A DNA stretch of 64,000 nucleotides from Sphingobium sp. CR2-8 (GTDB taxonomy: Bacteria > Pseudomonadota > Alphaproteobacteria > Sphingomonadales > Sphingomonadaceae), in contig NZ_JAYKZY010000002.1 in the NCBI RefSeq assembly GCF_035818615.1, forward strand, positions 1,118,501 through 1,182,500, in the 5' to 3' direction. A program made the position numbers and the translations under genes. Below the pieces are notes generated by a model, which worked only from the letters and a program-made list of their open reading frames with translations, was not told where the DNA came from and made no database searches. This document shows positions 8,897 to 19,769 of the stretch, in pieces. How positions within the stretch are numbered: position 1 is the first letter of the stretch; every line of letters begins with the position of its first letter.

Positions 8897-8897
8897 G

Positions 8898-9359
8898 TTG
8901 ACCAGCGACGGCATCGCCGGCGGCGTCACGCTGACCGAAGGGAAGTGGGCGGGCTGGGCCGCATGGTCGGACCCACATCCCGATACCTTTCTCCAGGCGA
9001 TCGGTCGCGGCTATATGCGCAGCGACACGCCGACCAGGGCGCGGGTCGGGCTGGAGACGCGATCGAGCCATCGCAACCGGCTCGATACGCTGCACGGCGG
9101 TTTCCTCGCCGCCTTTGCCGACCATGCCTATTTCGGCGCGCTCTGGGCCATGGGGCACGAGGAACAGATTAACGGCGTCACCATCGACCTGTCGATGCAA
9201 TATCTGGGTGCGGGCAAGGTCGGGCCGGACCTGATCGCCGAGGTCGAGGTGCTGCGCGAAACCGGGCGGCTGTTCTTCCTGCGCATGCTCGTCACCCAGG
9301 ATGGCGAGCCGATCGCCGCTTCCACCGCCACGCTGCGCAAGGCGCCAAGCGCCCAGTGA
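8898..9359 (+). CDS. PaaI-type thioesterase (hotdog fold)
   Basis: A 153-residue hotdog-fold protein starting at TTG one base after the sdhB stop. The segment NRLDTLHGGFLAAFADHAYFGAL matches the HGG...AD active-site helix of acyl-CoA thioesterases of the PaaI/4HBT family. It ends in a GTGA overlap with zapE, so sdhB, this gene and zapE appear co-transcribed. The acyl-CoA substrate is unknown. Confidence 0.85.
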   Translation: MTSDGIAGGVTLTEGKWAGWAAWSDPHPDTFLQAIGRGYMRSDTPTRARVGLETRSSHRNRLDTLHGGFLAAFADHAYFGALWAMGHEEQINGVTIDLSMQYLGAGKVGPDLIAEVEVLRETGRLFFLRMLVTQDGEPIAASTATLRKAPSAQ

Positions 9360-10468
9360 CCAGCGTCATCGCCCGCTACGACGCGCTGGTGCAGGCCGGC
9401 GAATTGCGGCCCGACCCGGACCAGCGGGCGGCGGCGGAGCGACTCGACCGGCTGCAACAGGAACTGGAAGCGGTGCCCGCGCGCGGATCGACGCTGTGGA
9501 AGCTGCTGCGCAAGGCGCCCGAGCCGCCGCGCGGCCTCTATATGTGGGGCGGGGTCGGGCGCGGCAAATCGATGCTGATGGACCTGTTTTTCGACACGGT
9601 TCATGTCACCCGCAAGAAGCGCGCCCATTTCCACGAGTTCATGTTGGACGTCCACGCCCGGTTGGCGGAAGCGCGCAAATCGGAAAAGGGCGATCCCATC
9701 CCGCCGGTGGTGGACTCGCTGGCCGACGAGGCGCGGCTGCTCTGCTTCGACGAGATGGTGGTCAACAATATGGCGGACGCGGCGATCATGTCGCGGCTGT
9801 TCACCGGCCTGCTGGAAAAGCGGGTGACGATCGTCACCACGTCCAACCGCGAACCCGACGAGCTCTACAAGAACGGCCTCAACCGCCAGCTTTTCCTGCC
9901 CTTCATCGACCTGATAAAGGTGAAGCTGGACGTGATGACCTTGAACGGTCCGACCGACTATCGGCGCGACCGTCTGGGCGACGCGACGCTGTGGCATTGT
10001 CCCAACGGTCCGGAGGCGACCAAAGCGCTGTCCGACGCCTTTTTCCGCCTGACCGATTTTTCGGTCGAGGATCGGACGCGCGTGCCGTCGGAGGACATCG
10101 TCGTGCAGGGCGGGCGCACGCTGCACGTCCCCAAGAGCCTGAAAGGCGTCGCGGTCTTCTCGTTCAAGCGTCTGTGCGCCGAGGCGCGGGGCGCGCCGGA
10201 CTATCTGGCGATCGCGCGCAAATATCACACCGTCATCATCGTGGGCATCCCCGTGCTGGGGCCGGAGAAGCGGAACGAGGCCGCCCGTTTCGTGACGCTG
10301 ATCGACTCCCTCTACGAATATAAGGTGAAGCTGTTGGCGTCAGCCGATGCCCAACCCGCCAATCTCTATCCCCAGGGCGACGGAGCGTTCGAGTTCGAAC
10401 GTACCGTGTCGCGGTTGATGGAAATGCAGTCGGACGACTATCTCGCCCTAGGCCACGGGCCGAAATAG
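9356..10468 (+). CDS. zapE: ZapE/AFG1-family ATPase
   Basis: A 370-residue P-loop ATPase starting at GTG within a four-base overlap with the thioesterase gene. Walker A is GGVGRGKSML near residue 65 and Walker B is LLCFDEM near residue 130. TSNREPDELYKNGLNRQLFLPF is strongly conserved in the AFG1/ZapE family. Known roles are FtsZ-ring modulation in E. coli and turnover or assembly of respiratory-chain subunits in mitochondria (AFG1/LACE1). Its place beside sdhB and the TCA genes fits the respiratory link. Confidence 0.92.
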   Translation: MTSVIARYDALVQAGELRPDPDQRAAAERLDRLQQELEAVPARGSTLWKLLRKAPEPPRGLYMWGGVGRGKSMLMDLFFDTVHVTRKKRAHFHEFMLDVHARLAEARKSEKGDPIPPVVDSLADEARLLCFDEMVVNNMADAAIMSRLFTGLLEKRVTIVTTSNREPDELYKNGLNRQLFLPFIDLIKVKLDVMTLNGPTDYRRDRLGDATLWHCPNGPEATKALSDAFFRLTDFSVEDRTRVPSEDIVVQGGRTLHVPKSLKGVAVFSFKRLCAEARGAPDYLAIARKYHTVIIVGIPVLGPEKRNEAARFVTLIDSLYEYKVKLLASADAQPANLYPQGDGAFEFERTVSRLMEMQSDDYLALGHGPK

Positions 10469-10615
10469 CCCGGCGCGGCCTGGCCCCCAAATAGCCTTGC
10501 GCGTCGCCCCGCCCCCTAAATCCGCCTGTTTTGTGTCCATTCATCGCCGGGCGGGGTCTGCCCATCCGATGCCTGTGCGCCGTTCATCAGGACGCAATCT
10601 TGTGGTGGGAAACAG

Positions 10616-10647
10616 GTCGGGTGCCGTCGTGATCGACGACACCCGAC
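10616..10647. other. Stable hairpin in the zapE-mdh gap
   Basis: The arms 10616-10629 and 10634-10647 pair over 14 bp with one mismatch around a TGAT loop. On the minus strand the mismatch becomes a G-U pair. No T-run follows, so it is not a classical terminator. The gap 10469-10842 is 374 bases without a gene. It also holds a TAGAAG...CTTCTA pair (10683-10688/10713-10718), the palindrome listed next, and GGTTCG...CGAACC (10782-10787/10799-10804). The mdh transcript may therefore have a structured leader. Confidence 0.5.
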
Positions 10648-10719
10648 AGGATACCTCTGCAGGGAAGGCTCGCGGACCAGGGTAGAAGCCCGGAGCGACA
10701 GGGTGTGAATCCCTTCTAA

Positions 10720-10740
10720 TGCAATTGCGAATGAATTGCA
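10720..10740. promoter_or_regulatory. TGCAATT-N7-AATTGCA palindrome upstream of mdh
   Basis: A perfect 7-7-7 inverted repeat (arms 10720-10726 and 10734-10740) about 100 bases before the mdh start. The form TGCAAnT...AnTTGCA is reminiscent of Fur/Mur-family operators of alphaproteobacteria. That assignment is a guess from shape. Confidence 0.4.
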
Positions 10741-10836
10741 AAGATAATTTGCCTTTCCGAGGTTTGGGCGGTTGAAACCCCGGTTCGAAGGGCGTAGGCG
10801 AACCAGCAATTCCAGTAGTCATGACTTGGAGGATGA

Positions 10837-11805
<969 letters not shown>

Positions 11806-11820
11806 TTGACGAATAAGGAG

Positions 11821-11847
11821 CCACCCCGGCGAAAGCCGGGGCCCAGT
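11821..11847 (+). repeat. Left terminal inverted repeat of the GIY-YIG unit
   Basis: This 27-bp sequence contains the palindromic core CCCCGGCGAAAGCCGGGG and ends in CCCAGT. Its reverse complement recurs at 12171-12197 with two mismatches, on the other side of the GIY-YIG remnant. The same core family appears in the inverted pairs at 18947-19010 and 59332-59397. Confidence 0.8.
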
Positions 11848-11860
11848 CGGGGTGACGCCG

Positions 11861-12159
11861 ATGATGGAAAGCCAGGCTTTCGTCTACATCATGGCAATCG
11901 ACGGAACGGCACGATCTATATCGGGTCTACCGTCGATCTCCCAAAAAGGGTTTGGGAACATCGCAACAGCGTCGTCCCCGGGTTCACGAAGCGATATGGT
12001 TGTCATCTTCTCGTCTGGTACGAAAAACATGACAGCCTGGAAGCCGCCCGCCTTCGTGAGCGGCAGATGAAAGAATGAAAGCGAGCGTGGAAGCTGCGCG
12101 AGATTGAAGGCCCCAACCCGGAATGGACGGACCTTTACGATCGGACTGCGCAACCATGA
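11861..12159 (+). pseudogene. GIY-YIG endonuclease-domain protein, decayed
   Basis: Read across two lesions, the DNA encodes a typical small (about 99-residue) GIY-YIG protein. It begins with AFVYIMA in one frame and continues after one missing base (near 11895) as NRRNGTIYIGSTVDLPKRVWEHR. YEKHDSLEAARLRERQMKE follows, then a TGA at 12076-12078 where the family has tryptophan, then KRAWKLREIEGPNPEWTDLYD to a TGA at 12157-12159. The frame change plus the Trp-to-stop change indicate a genuine pseudogene. It lies between 27-bp inverted repeats in the gap where sucC would be expected. Such stand-alone GIY-YIG domain genes are scattered in alphaproteobacteria; their job is poorly known. Confidence 0.8.
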
Positions 12160-12170
12160 TCGCTTTGGAA

Positions 12171-12197
12171 ACTGGGCCCCGGCCTTCGCTGGGGTGG
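12171..12197 (-). repeat. Right terminal inverted repeat of the GIY-YIG unit
   Basis: The inverse of 11821-11847, 25 of 27 positions identical. The pair defines a unit of 377 bp (11821-12197). No clear target-site duplication is visible in the flanks. Confidence 0.8.
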
Positions 12198-12220
12198 AAC
12201 ATGAAGGATAGAGGCGGTCA

Positions 12221-13105
12221 ATGAGCATCCTCATTAACAAAAATACCAAGGTCATCACCCAGGGCATGACCGGTGCCACCGGCACCTTCCACACCGAACA
12301 GGCGCTGGCCTATGGCAGCCAGATGGTCGGCGGCGTGACGCCGGGCAAGGGCGGCCAGACCCATATCGGCCTGCCCATGTTCGACACGGTCGCGGAAGCC
12401 AAGTCGAAGACCGGCGCCGACGCTTCGGTCATCTACGTGCCGCCGCCATTCGCGGCCGATTCGATCCTGGAAGCGATCGACGCGGAAATCCCGCTGATCG
12501 TCGCCATCACCGAAGGCATCCCCGTCCTGGACATGGTCCGCGTGAAGCGCGCCCTGTCGGGCAGCAAGTCGCGCCTGATCGGCCCGAACTGCCCCGGCGT
12601 CCTGACGCCCGGCGAGTGCAAGATCGGCATCATGCCCGGCTCCATCTTCTCCAAGGGCAGCGTCGGCGTCGTGTCGCGTTCGGGCACGCTGACCTATGAA
12701 GCCGTGTTCCAGACCACCAATGCGGGCCTGGGCCAGACGACGGCTGTCGGCATCGGCGGCGATCCGGTCAACGGCACCAACTTCATCGACGTGCTGGAAC
12801 TGTTCCTGGCCGACGACGCGACCGAATTGATCATCATGATCGGTGAAATCGGCGGCGACGCGGAAGAACAGGCGGCCCAGTTCCTGATCGACGAAGCCAA
12901 GCGTGGCCGCAAGAAGCCGATGGCCGGCTTCATCGCGGGCCGCACGGCGCCTCCGGGCCGTCGCATGGGCCATGCCGGCGCGATCGTGTCGGGCGGCAAG
13001 GGCGACGCGGAAAGCAAGATCGCGGCGATGGAGGCGGCCGGCATCAAGGTCGCCGCCAGCCCGTCCGAGCTTGGCTCGACGCTGGTCGAGGTGCTGAAGG
13101 GCTAA
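12221..13105 (+). CDS. sucD: Succinyl-CoA synthetase alpha subunit
   Basis: A 294-residue protein with the CoA-binding N-terminal fold ([20 protein letters not shown]). The ligase half contains the phosphorylated histidine in [12 protein letters not shown], near residue 250. With SucC it converts succinyl-CoA to succinate with NDP phosphorylation. The beta subunit gene sucC normally stands immediately upstream but is not found anywhere in this window. sucD begins shortly after the GIY-YIG unit. Confidence 0.97.
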   Translation: MSILINKNTKVITQGMTGATGTFHTEQALAYGSQMVGGVTPGKGGQTHIGLPMFDTVAEAKSKTGADASVIYVPPPFAADSILEAIDAEIPLIVAITEGIPVLDMVRVKRALSGSKSRLIGPNCPGVLTPGECKIGIMPGSIFSKGSVGVVSRSGTLTYEAVFQTTNAGLGQTTAVGIGGDPVNGTNFIDVLELFLADDATELIIMIGEIGGDAEEQAAQFLIDEAKRGRKKPMAGFIAGRTAPPGRRMGHAGAIVSGGKGDAESKIAAMEAAGIKVAASPSELGSTLVEVLKG

Positions 13106-13122
13106 TCAGCCCCTATATACGG

Positions 13123-13152
13123 GCGGCCGGGCTGCACCCCGGCCGCTATTTT
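13123..13152 (+). terminator. Candidate terminator/attenuator between sucD and sucA
   Basis: A 9-bp perfect stem (GCGGCCGGG/CCCGGCCGC, 13123-13131 and 13138-13146) is followed by TATTTT. The T-tract is short, so it may be partial. It could uncouple sucD from sucAB expression. Confidence 0.5.
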
Positions 13153-13191
13153 CCCGCTCCGCGACTGCACGCGGCTGGGATGGGACGAGAA

Positions 13192-15987
13192 ATGGGTTAC
13201 GAGAACCAGGAATTCGAAGTCGAGCGCGGGCCAAGCTGGCAGCGCGACAACTGGCCGCTGAACGACACCGACGATCTGACCGGGGCGCTTGACCCCACGC
13301 AGATGCAGGTGGCCGTGAAGGCCGCCGCCAAGTCGGCGGGCAAGCCCGTGTCGGACAGCGACGCCGTCGCCGCGGCAGACGACGCCATTCGCGCACAACT
13401 GCTGATCCGCACCTATCGGGTGCGCGGGCATCTGGCCGCCGACCTCGATCCGCTGGGCCTGGCCAAGCGTGACCTGCCGGCCGACCTCACCCCGGAATAT
13501 CATGGCCTGACCGACCCGGCGAAGAAGATCTATCTGGGCGGCACGCTGGGCCTGCAATATGCGACAGTGGCGGAGATCGTTGCGATCCTGCGCGCCAATT
13601 ATTGCGGCCATGTGGGCCTGGAATATATGCACATCGCCGATGTCGAGGAGCGCCGCTTCCTCCAGGAGAGACTGGAAGGCAAGGACAAGGAAATCATCTT
13701 CACGCCCGAGGGCAAGAAGGCGATCCTGGCCAAGGTCATCCAGGGCGAGCAATATGAGAAGTTCCTGGGCCGCAAATATGTCGGCACCAAGCGCTTCGGC
13801 CTGGACGGTGGCGAATCGATGATCCCGGCGCTTGAAGCCGTCATCAAATATGGCGGTTCGGCCGGCGTGCGCGAAATCGTGTTCGGCATGGCCCATCGCG
13901 GCCGCCTGAACGTGTTGGCCAATGTGATGGCCAAGGGCTTCCGCGTCATCTTCCACGAATTTTCGGGCGGCACCGCCAATCCCGAAGATGTCGGCGGTTC
14001 GGGCGACGTCAAATATCATCTGGGCACATCGACCGATCGCGAGTTCGACGGCGTCAAGGTCCATATGTCGCTGGTCCCCAACCCCTCGCATCTCGAAACC
14101 GTCGATCCGGTGGTGCTGGGCAAGGTCCGCGCGCAGCAGACCTTCCGTGACGACCTGGGCAAGCATGAGCAGGTTCTGCCCGTGCTGATCCACGGCGACG
14201 CGGCCTTCGCGGGCCAGGGTATCGTCTGGGAATGCCTCGGCTTTTCGGGTGTGCATGGCTATAATACCGGCGGCTGCGTCCACTTCATCATCAACAACCA
14301 GATCGGCTTCACCACCAGCCCGCAATTTTCGCGCGGCTCGCCCTATCCGTCCGACGTGGCGAAGGGCGTCCAGGCGCCGATCCTGCACGTTAATGGCGAC
14401 GATCCCGAAGCCGTGACCTTCGTGTGCAAGCTGGCGATGGAATATCGCCAGACCTTCCATCGCGATATCGTGATCGACATGTGGTGCTATCGCCGCTTCG
14501 GTCATAACGAAGGCGACGAGCCGGGCTTCACCCAGCCGCTGATGTACAAGGAAATCCGCCAGCATCCGCCGGTCAGCGACGTCTATGCGGCGCGCCTCAA
14601 GGCCGAAGGCGTGGTGGACGACGCGTTCATCGCCGAATCGACCGACGGCTTCGTCGCCCATCTGGAAGACGAGTTCGAGGCGTCGAAGAGCTACAAATCG
14701 AACAAGGCCGATTGGTTCGCCGGTCGCTGGTCCGGCCTGCACAAGCCCGCCGATTACGAGACGGCGCGCCAGAGCGTGGAGTCCGCGATCAGCAACAAGC
14801 TGTTCGACAGCCTGGGCAAGACGCTGACCACCGTTCCCGAAGGCCTCAACGTCCATAAGACGCTGAAGCGCGTGATCGACGCCAAGGCGGAGATGTTCAA
14901 GAGCGGCGCGAACTTCGACTGGGCGACCGGCGAAGCGCTGGCGTTCGGATCGCTGCTGTCGGAAGGCTATGGCGTCCGTCTCTCGGGTCAGGACTCCGGG
15001 CGCGGCACGTTCAGCCAGCGTCACGCCGTCTGGACCGATCAGGACAGCGAAAACAAATATGTCCCGCTCTCAACCGTGCCGCATGGCCGGTTCGAGGTGC
15101 TCGACAGCCCGCTGTCCGAATATGGCGTGCTGGGCTTCGAATATGGCTATGCCCTGGCGGACCCCAAGAGCCTGGTCATCTGGGAAGCGCAGTTCGGCGA
15201 CTTCGCCAACGGCGCGCAGATCATCTTCGACCAGTATATCGCATCGTCGGAAACCAAGTGGCTGCGCTCCAACGGCCTGGTCTGCCTGTTGCCGCACGGC
15301 TATGAAGGGCAGGGTCCGGAACATAGTTCGGCGCGTCTCGAACGCTTCCTGCAACTGTGCGCGGAAGGCAATATCCAGGTCGCGAACATCACGACCCCGG
15401 CCAATTACTTCCACGCGCTGCGTCGCCAGATGCTGCGGCCCTTCCGCAAGCCGCTCATCATCATGGCGCCCAAGTCGCTGCTGCGGCACAAGGGTGCGGT
15501 CAGCAAGGCCGAGGATTTCCTGGGCGAAACCCAGTTCAAGCGCATCCTGTCGGACCCCAACGGGGCCGTCGACAAGGACACCAAGCGCCTGATCCTGTGT
15601 TCGGGCAAGGTGTTCTACGACCTGATGGACGCCCGCGATGCCGCTGGCGACACCGACGTGCAGATCGTCCGCATGGAACAGATCTATCCGTTTGCGACCG
15701 ACGCCCTGGCCGATCGCATCACGCGCATGACCAGCCTGGACGATGTCGTCTGGTGTCAGGAAGAACCGCGCAACAATGGCGCGTGGTTCTTTGTTGAACC
15801 CTATATCGAAGAAGCCCTGGCAAAGGCTGGCAAGGCGCCGATGCGCGCCCGCTACGCCGGTCGCAAGGCGTCCGCCTCGCCCGCTACGGGTCTGGCGTCG
15901 CGCCATGTGTCCGAACAGGGCGCTCTTGTCGCCGATGCGCTGGGTCACAGCGTCCGTGAAGAAATCCGTCGCCAGAAGAAAGGCTGA
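13192..15987 (+). CDS. sucA: 2-oxoglutarate dehydrogenase E1 component
   Basis: About 931 residues, the normal length for the thiamine-diphosphate-dependent E1 of the 2-oxoglutarate dehydrogenase complex. The opening [12 protein letters not shown] resembles E2-contact tails of this family. Recognisable core segments include [31 protein letters not shown] (the ThDP/Mg site) and the C-terminal transketolase-like half. It decarboxylates 2-oxoglutarate and passes succinyl to SucB. An ATG at 13180 is also in frame; I chose 13192 (MGYENQEF) because a GGGA lies at about the right distance and the family commonly begins MGYE. sucB follows after 8 bases. Confidence 0.96.
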   Translation: MGYENQEFEVERGPSWQRDNWPLNDTDDLTGALDPTQMQVAVKAAAKSAGKPVSDSDAVAAADDAIRAQLLIRTYRVRGHLAADLDPLGLAKRDLPADLTPEYHGLTDPAKKIYLGGTLGLQYATVAEIVAILRANYCGHVGLEYMHIADVEERRFLQERLEGKDKEIIFTPEGKKAILAKVIQGEQYEKFLGRKYVGTKRFGLDGGESMIPALEAVIKYGGSAGVREIVFGMAHRGRLNVLANVMAKGFRVIFHEFSGGTANPEDVGGSGDVKYHLGTSTDREFDGVKVHMSLVPNPSHLETVDPVVLGKVRAQQTFRDDLGKHEQVLPVLIHGDAAFAGQGIVWECLGFSGVHGYNTGGCVHFIINNQIGFTTSPQFSRGSPYPSDVAKGVQAPILHVNGDDPEAVTFVCKLAMEYRQTFHRDIVIDMWCYRRFGHNEGDEPGFTQPLMYKEIRQHPPVSDVYAARLKAEGVVDDAFIAESTDGFVAHLEDEFEASKSYKSNKADWFAGRWSGLHKPADYETARQSVESAISNKLFDSLGKTLTTVPEGLNVHKTLKRVIDAKAEMFKSGANFDWATGEALAFGSLLSEGYGVRLSGQDSGRGTFSQRHAVWTDQDSENKYVPLSTVPHGRFEVLDSPLSEYGVLGFEYGYALADPKSLVIWEAQFGDFANGAQIIFDQYIASSETKWLRSNGLVCLLPHGYEGQGPEHSSARLERFLQLCAEGNIQVANITTPANYFHALRRQMLRPFRKPLIIMAPKSLLRHKGAVSKAEDFLGETQFKRILSDPNGAVDKDTKRLILCSGKVFYDLMDARDAAGDTDVQIVRMEQIYPFATDALADRITRMTSLDDVVWCQEEPRNNGAWFFVEPYIEEALAKAGKAPMRARYAGRKASASPATGLASRHVSEQGALVADALGHSVREEIRRQKKG

Positions 15988-15995
15988 TCAAGCTC

Positions 15996-17258
<1,263 letters not shown>

Positions 17259-17267
17259 GATCCGTCC

Positions 17268-17360
17268 CCGTTCGGGCTGAGCCTGTCTAAGCCCCGTCCT
17301 TTCTGGTTCTGAATGGACAAAAGAAGAAGTAATGCCCTTCGACAGGCTCAGGGCGAACGG
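17268..17360. repeat. Inverted pair of the CCGTTCGxxCTGAGCCTGTC repeat
   Basis: The left arm (17268-17292) and right arm (17335-17360) are reverse complements with a few mismatches. Together they fill most of the 110-base sucB-lpd gap and could fold into a long hairpin in the transcript. The same family recurs as a single arm at 18879-18903 and as another inverted pair at 52792-52869. Confidence 0.8.
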
Positions 17361-17368
17361 AGATTATC

Positions 17369-18769
<1,401 letters not shown>

Positions 18770-18799
18770 TCGGTTCGCGCATCGCGAATTTAGGAAAGG

Positions 18800-18826
18800 G
18801 GCCTCCGCAGTGCGGGGGCCTTTTTT
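18800..18826 (+). terminator. Intrinsic terminator after lpdA
   Basis: A 9-bp GC stem (18800-18808 with 18812-18820, one G-U pair) with an AGT loop, followed by TTTTTT, 30 bases after the lpdA stop. It most likely ends the TCA transcript. Confidence 0.9.
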
Positions 18827-18878
18827 CCCTGGGGTGAGTGCTTGATCGCCGGTAGCCATCGAAGCGAACACTCAGCAT

Positions 18879-18903
18879 CCGTTCGGCTGAGCCTGTCGAA
18901 GCC
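18879..18903. repeat. Single arm of the CCGTTCGxxTGAGCCTGTCGAAG repeat family
   Basis: A lone copy of the repeat that occurs as inverted pairs at 17268-17360 and 52792-52869. No partner arm is found within this gap. Confidence 0.7.
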
Positions 18904-18908
18904 TCTTA

Positions 18909-19040
18909 TACCAAGTTGCATGGATAGGAATCTATAATCAGTTGTTCCCCGGCGTAGTCCGGGTCCAGTCCCGCGCTCAGACCTGGACCCCGGCCTGCGC
19001 CGGGGAACTGCCTTATGGATCAGCATCATCGCATTATAGT
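18909..19040 (+). repeat. Dispersed ~132-bp palindromic repeat, copy 1
   Basis: This segment matches 59297-59430 in the same orientation over its full length, with scattered differences. It opens with AGTTGCATGGATAGGAA. The centre is an inverted pair of CCCCGGCGNARGCCGGGG-type units (18947-18969 and 18981-19010) around a short loop, and it ends with ATGGATCAGCATCATC. It has no coding capacity and looks like a REP/MITE-type element. It ends two bases before the stop of the parE-like toxin gene. Confidence 0.85.
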
Positions 19041-19041
19041 G

Positions 19042-19353
19042 TTAAACCCAGTCCTGCCGGAACCGGTCGATCTGATGCATCCGGTCATGCAGGATCGTCA
19101 CGATCCCGACGGCACCGTCCGACAAGATACGCCAATAGATGTAATGGCGTTCATACCGGCAATAGAAGCCATCGACGCCCAATTCCGCAGGGATGTCTCG
19201 CCAGACGCAACGTCGAGCAGCGATATCCTCAAACTGCGTGAAAAGGCCGCGAACATATTGTTCGGCCTGATCCTGACCCCAGCGTTCGCGCGTATACCGA
19301 AAAATGGCGTCGATCCGCCGTCCCGCAGCCTGCTGCACGCGATAGGTAGCCAT
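19042..19353 (-). CDS. RelE/ParE-family toxin
   Basis: A 103-residue basic protein with the ParE/RelE plasmid-stabilisation fold. An early helix pair (RRIDAIFRYTRERWGQDQAEQYV), the central WRDIPAELGVDGFYCRYERHYIYWRI and a C-terminal IVTILHDRMH (the family commonly shows ILHxRMD) support the call. ParE toxins act on DNA gyrase, RelE toxins on ribosome-bound mRNA; sequence alone favours the ParE branch. It follows its antitoxin gene after four bases, the standard antitoxin-first order. The pair sits in a repeat-rich gap between lpdA and the PBP gene. Confidence 0.88.
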   Translation of the reverse strand: MATYRVQQAAGRRIDAIFRYTRERWGQDQAEQYVRGLFTQFEDIAARRCVWRDIPAELGVDGFYCRYERHYIYWRILSDGAVGIVTILHDRMHQIDRFRQDWV

Positions 19354-19357
19354 AGGC

Positions 19358-19615
19358 TTAACTGCGGGCGTTGCGGGCGATGATCATACTGGCGTCGAGC
19401 GATTGATAGCTACTCTCCGGGGCGGCAAATGCCTGGGTGAGTTCCGCCTTGAGATGCGCAAGGCGCTGACTTTCCACCTGCGCCTTGTCCCGGCGAATGA
19501 GGTCGCGAATATATTCGCTGACATTTTCATAGGCGCCATCATCGCCGACATTAGCGGCTACAAAATCACTCAGTGCGCCGCTGACGCGCACGTTCAAGGT
19601 CATGAGCTTGGACAT
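19358..19615 (-). CDS. ParD/CopG-like antitoxin
   Basis: An 85-residue protein. The N-terminus MSKLMTLNVRVSGALSDFVAANV is a short beta-strand plus helix typical of ribbon-helix-helix proteins. VSEYIRDLIRRDKAQVESQRL is the second helix that in ParD leads into the toxin-binding tail. It should neutralise the adjacent toxin and repress the operon. An inverted repeat, CCGTCC...GGACGG (19628-19633 and 19653-19658), lies just upstream and could be the autoregulatory site. Confidence 0.87.
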   Translation of the reverse strand: MSKLMTLNVRVSGALSDFVAANVGDDGAYENVSEYIRDLIRRDKAQVESQRLAHLKAELTQAFAAPESSYQSLDASMIIARNARS

Positions 19616-19627
19616 GATGTTACCTTT

Positions 19628-19658
19628 CCGTCCACAAGATATGGAATATTCAGGACGG
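19628..19658. promoter_or_regulatory. Inverted repeat upstream of the antitoxin gene
   Basis: CCGTCC and GGACGG arms are separated by 19 AT-rich bases, 13 bases upstream of the antitoxin start. It is suitable in place for autoregulation but unproven. Confidence 0.3.
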
Positions 19659-19769
19659 TAGCAAGGTTCGCAAGCGCAGCCGGAGCATTTTCAAAGCAGA
19701 TGGCATCACCTGACTCTAAGGGGCTATGCGGAAAACAAAAGACAAGGAGAGCATGCCGTCGCGGGCACT

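Noticed and set aside
10560..10720. A cobalamin-type riboswitch before mdh, suggested by GGTG-GAA and GTGAATCCC strings
   Set aside because: The conserved B12-box (GCCACTG) and the expected order of core motifs are missing, and mdh is not a usual target.
11806..12220. A sucC fragment in the mdh-sucD gap
   Set aside because: All frames were read; the only coding remnant is the GIY-YIG domain, with no ATP-grasp or CoA-ligase motif.
13102..15024. A 640-codon open frame antisense to sucA
   Set aside because: It is a mirror frame of a high-GC conserved gene; its protein is full of Asp/Arg/His patterns with no domain, while sucA is unambiguous.
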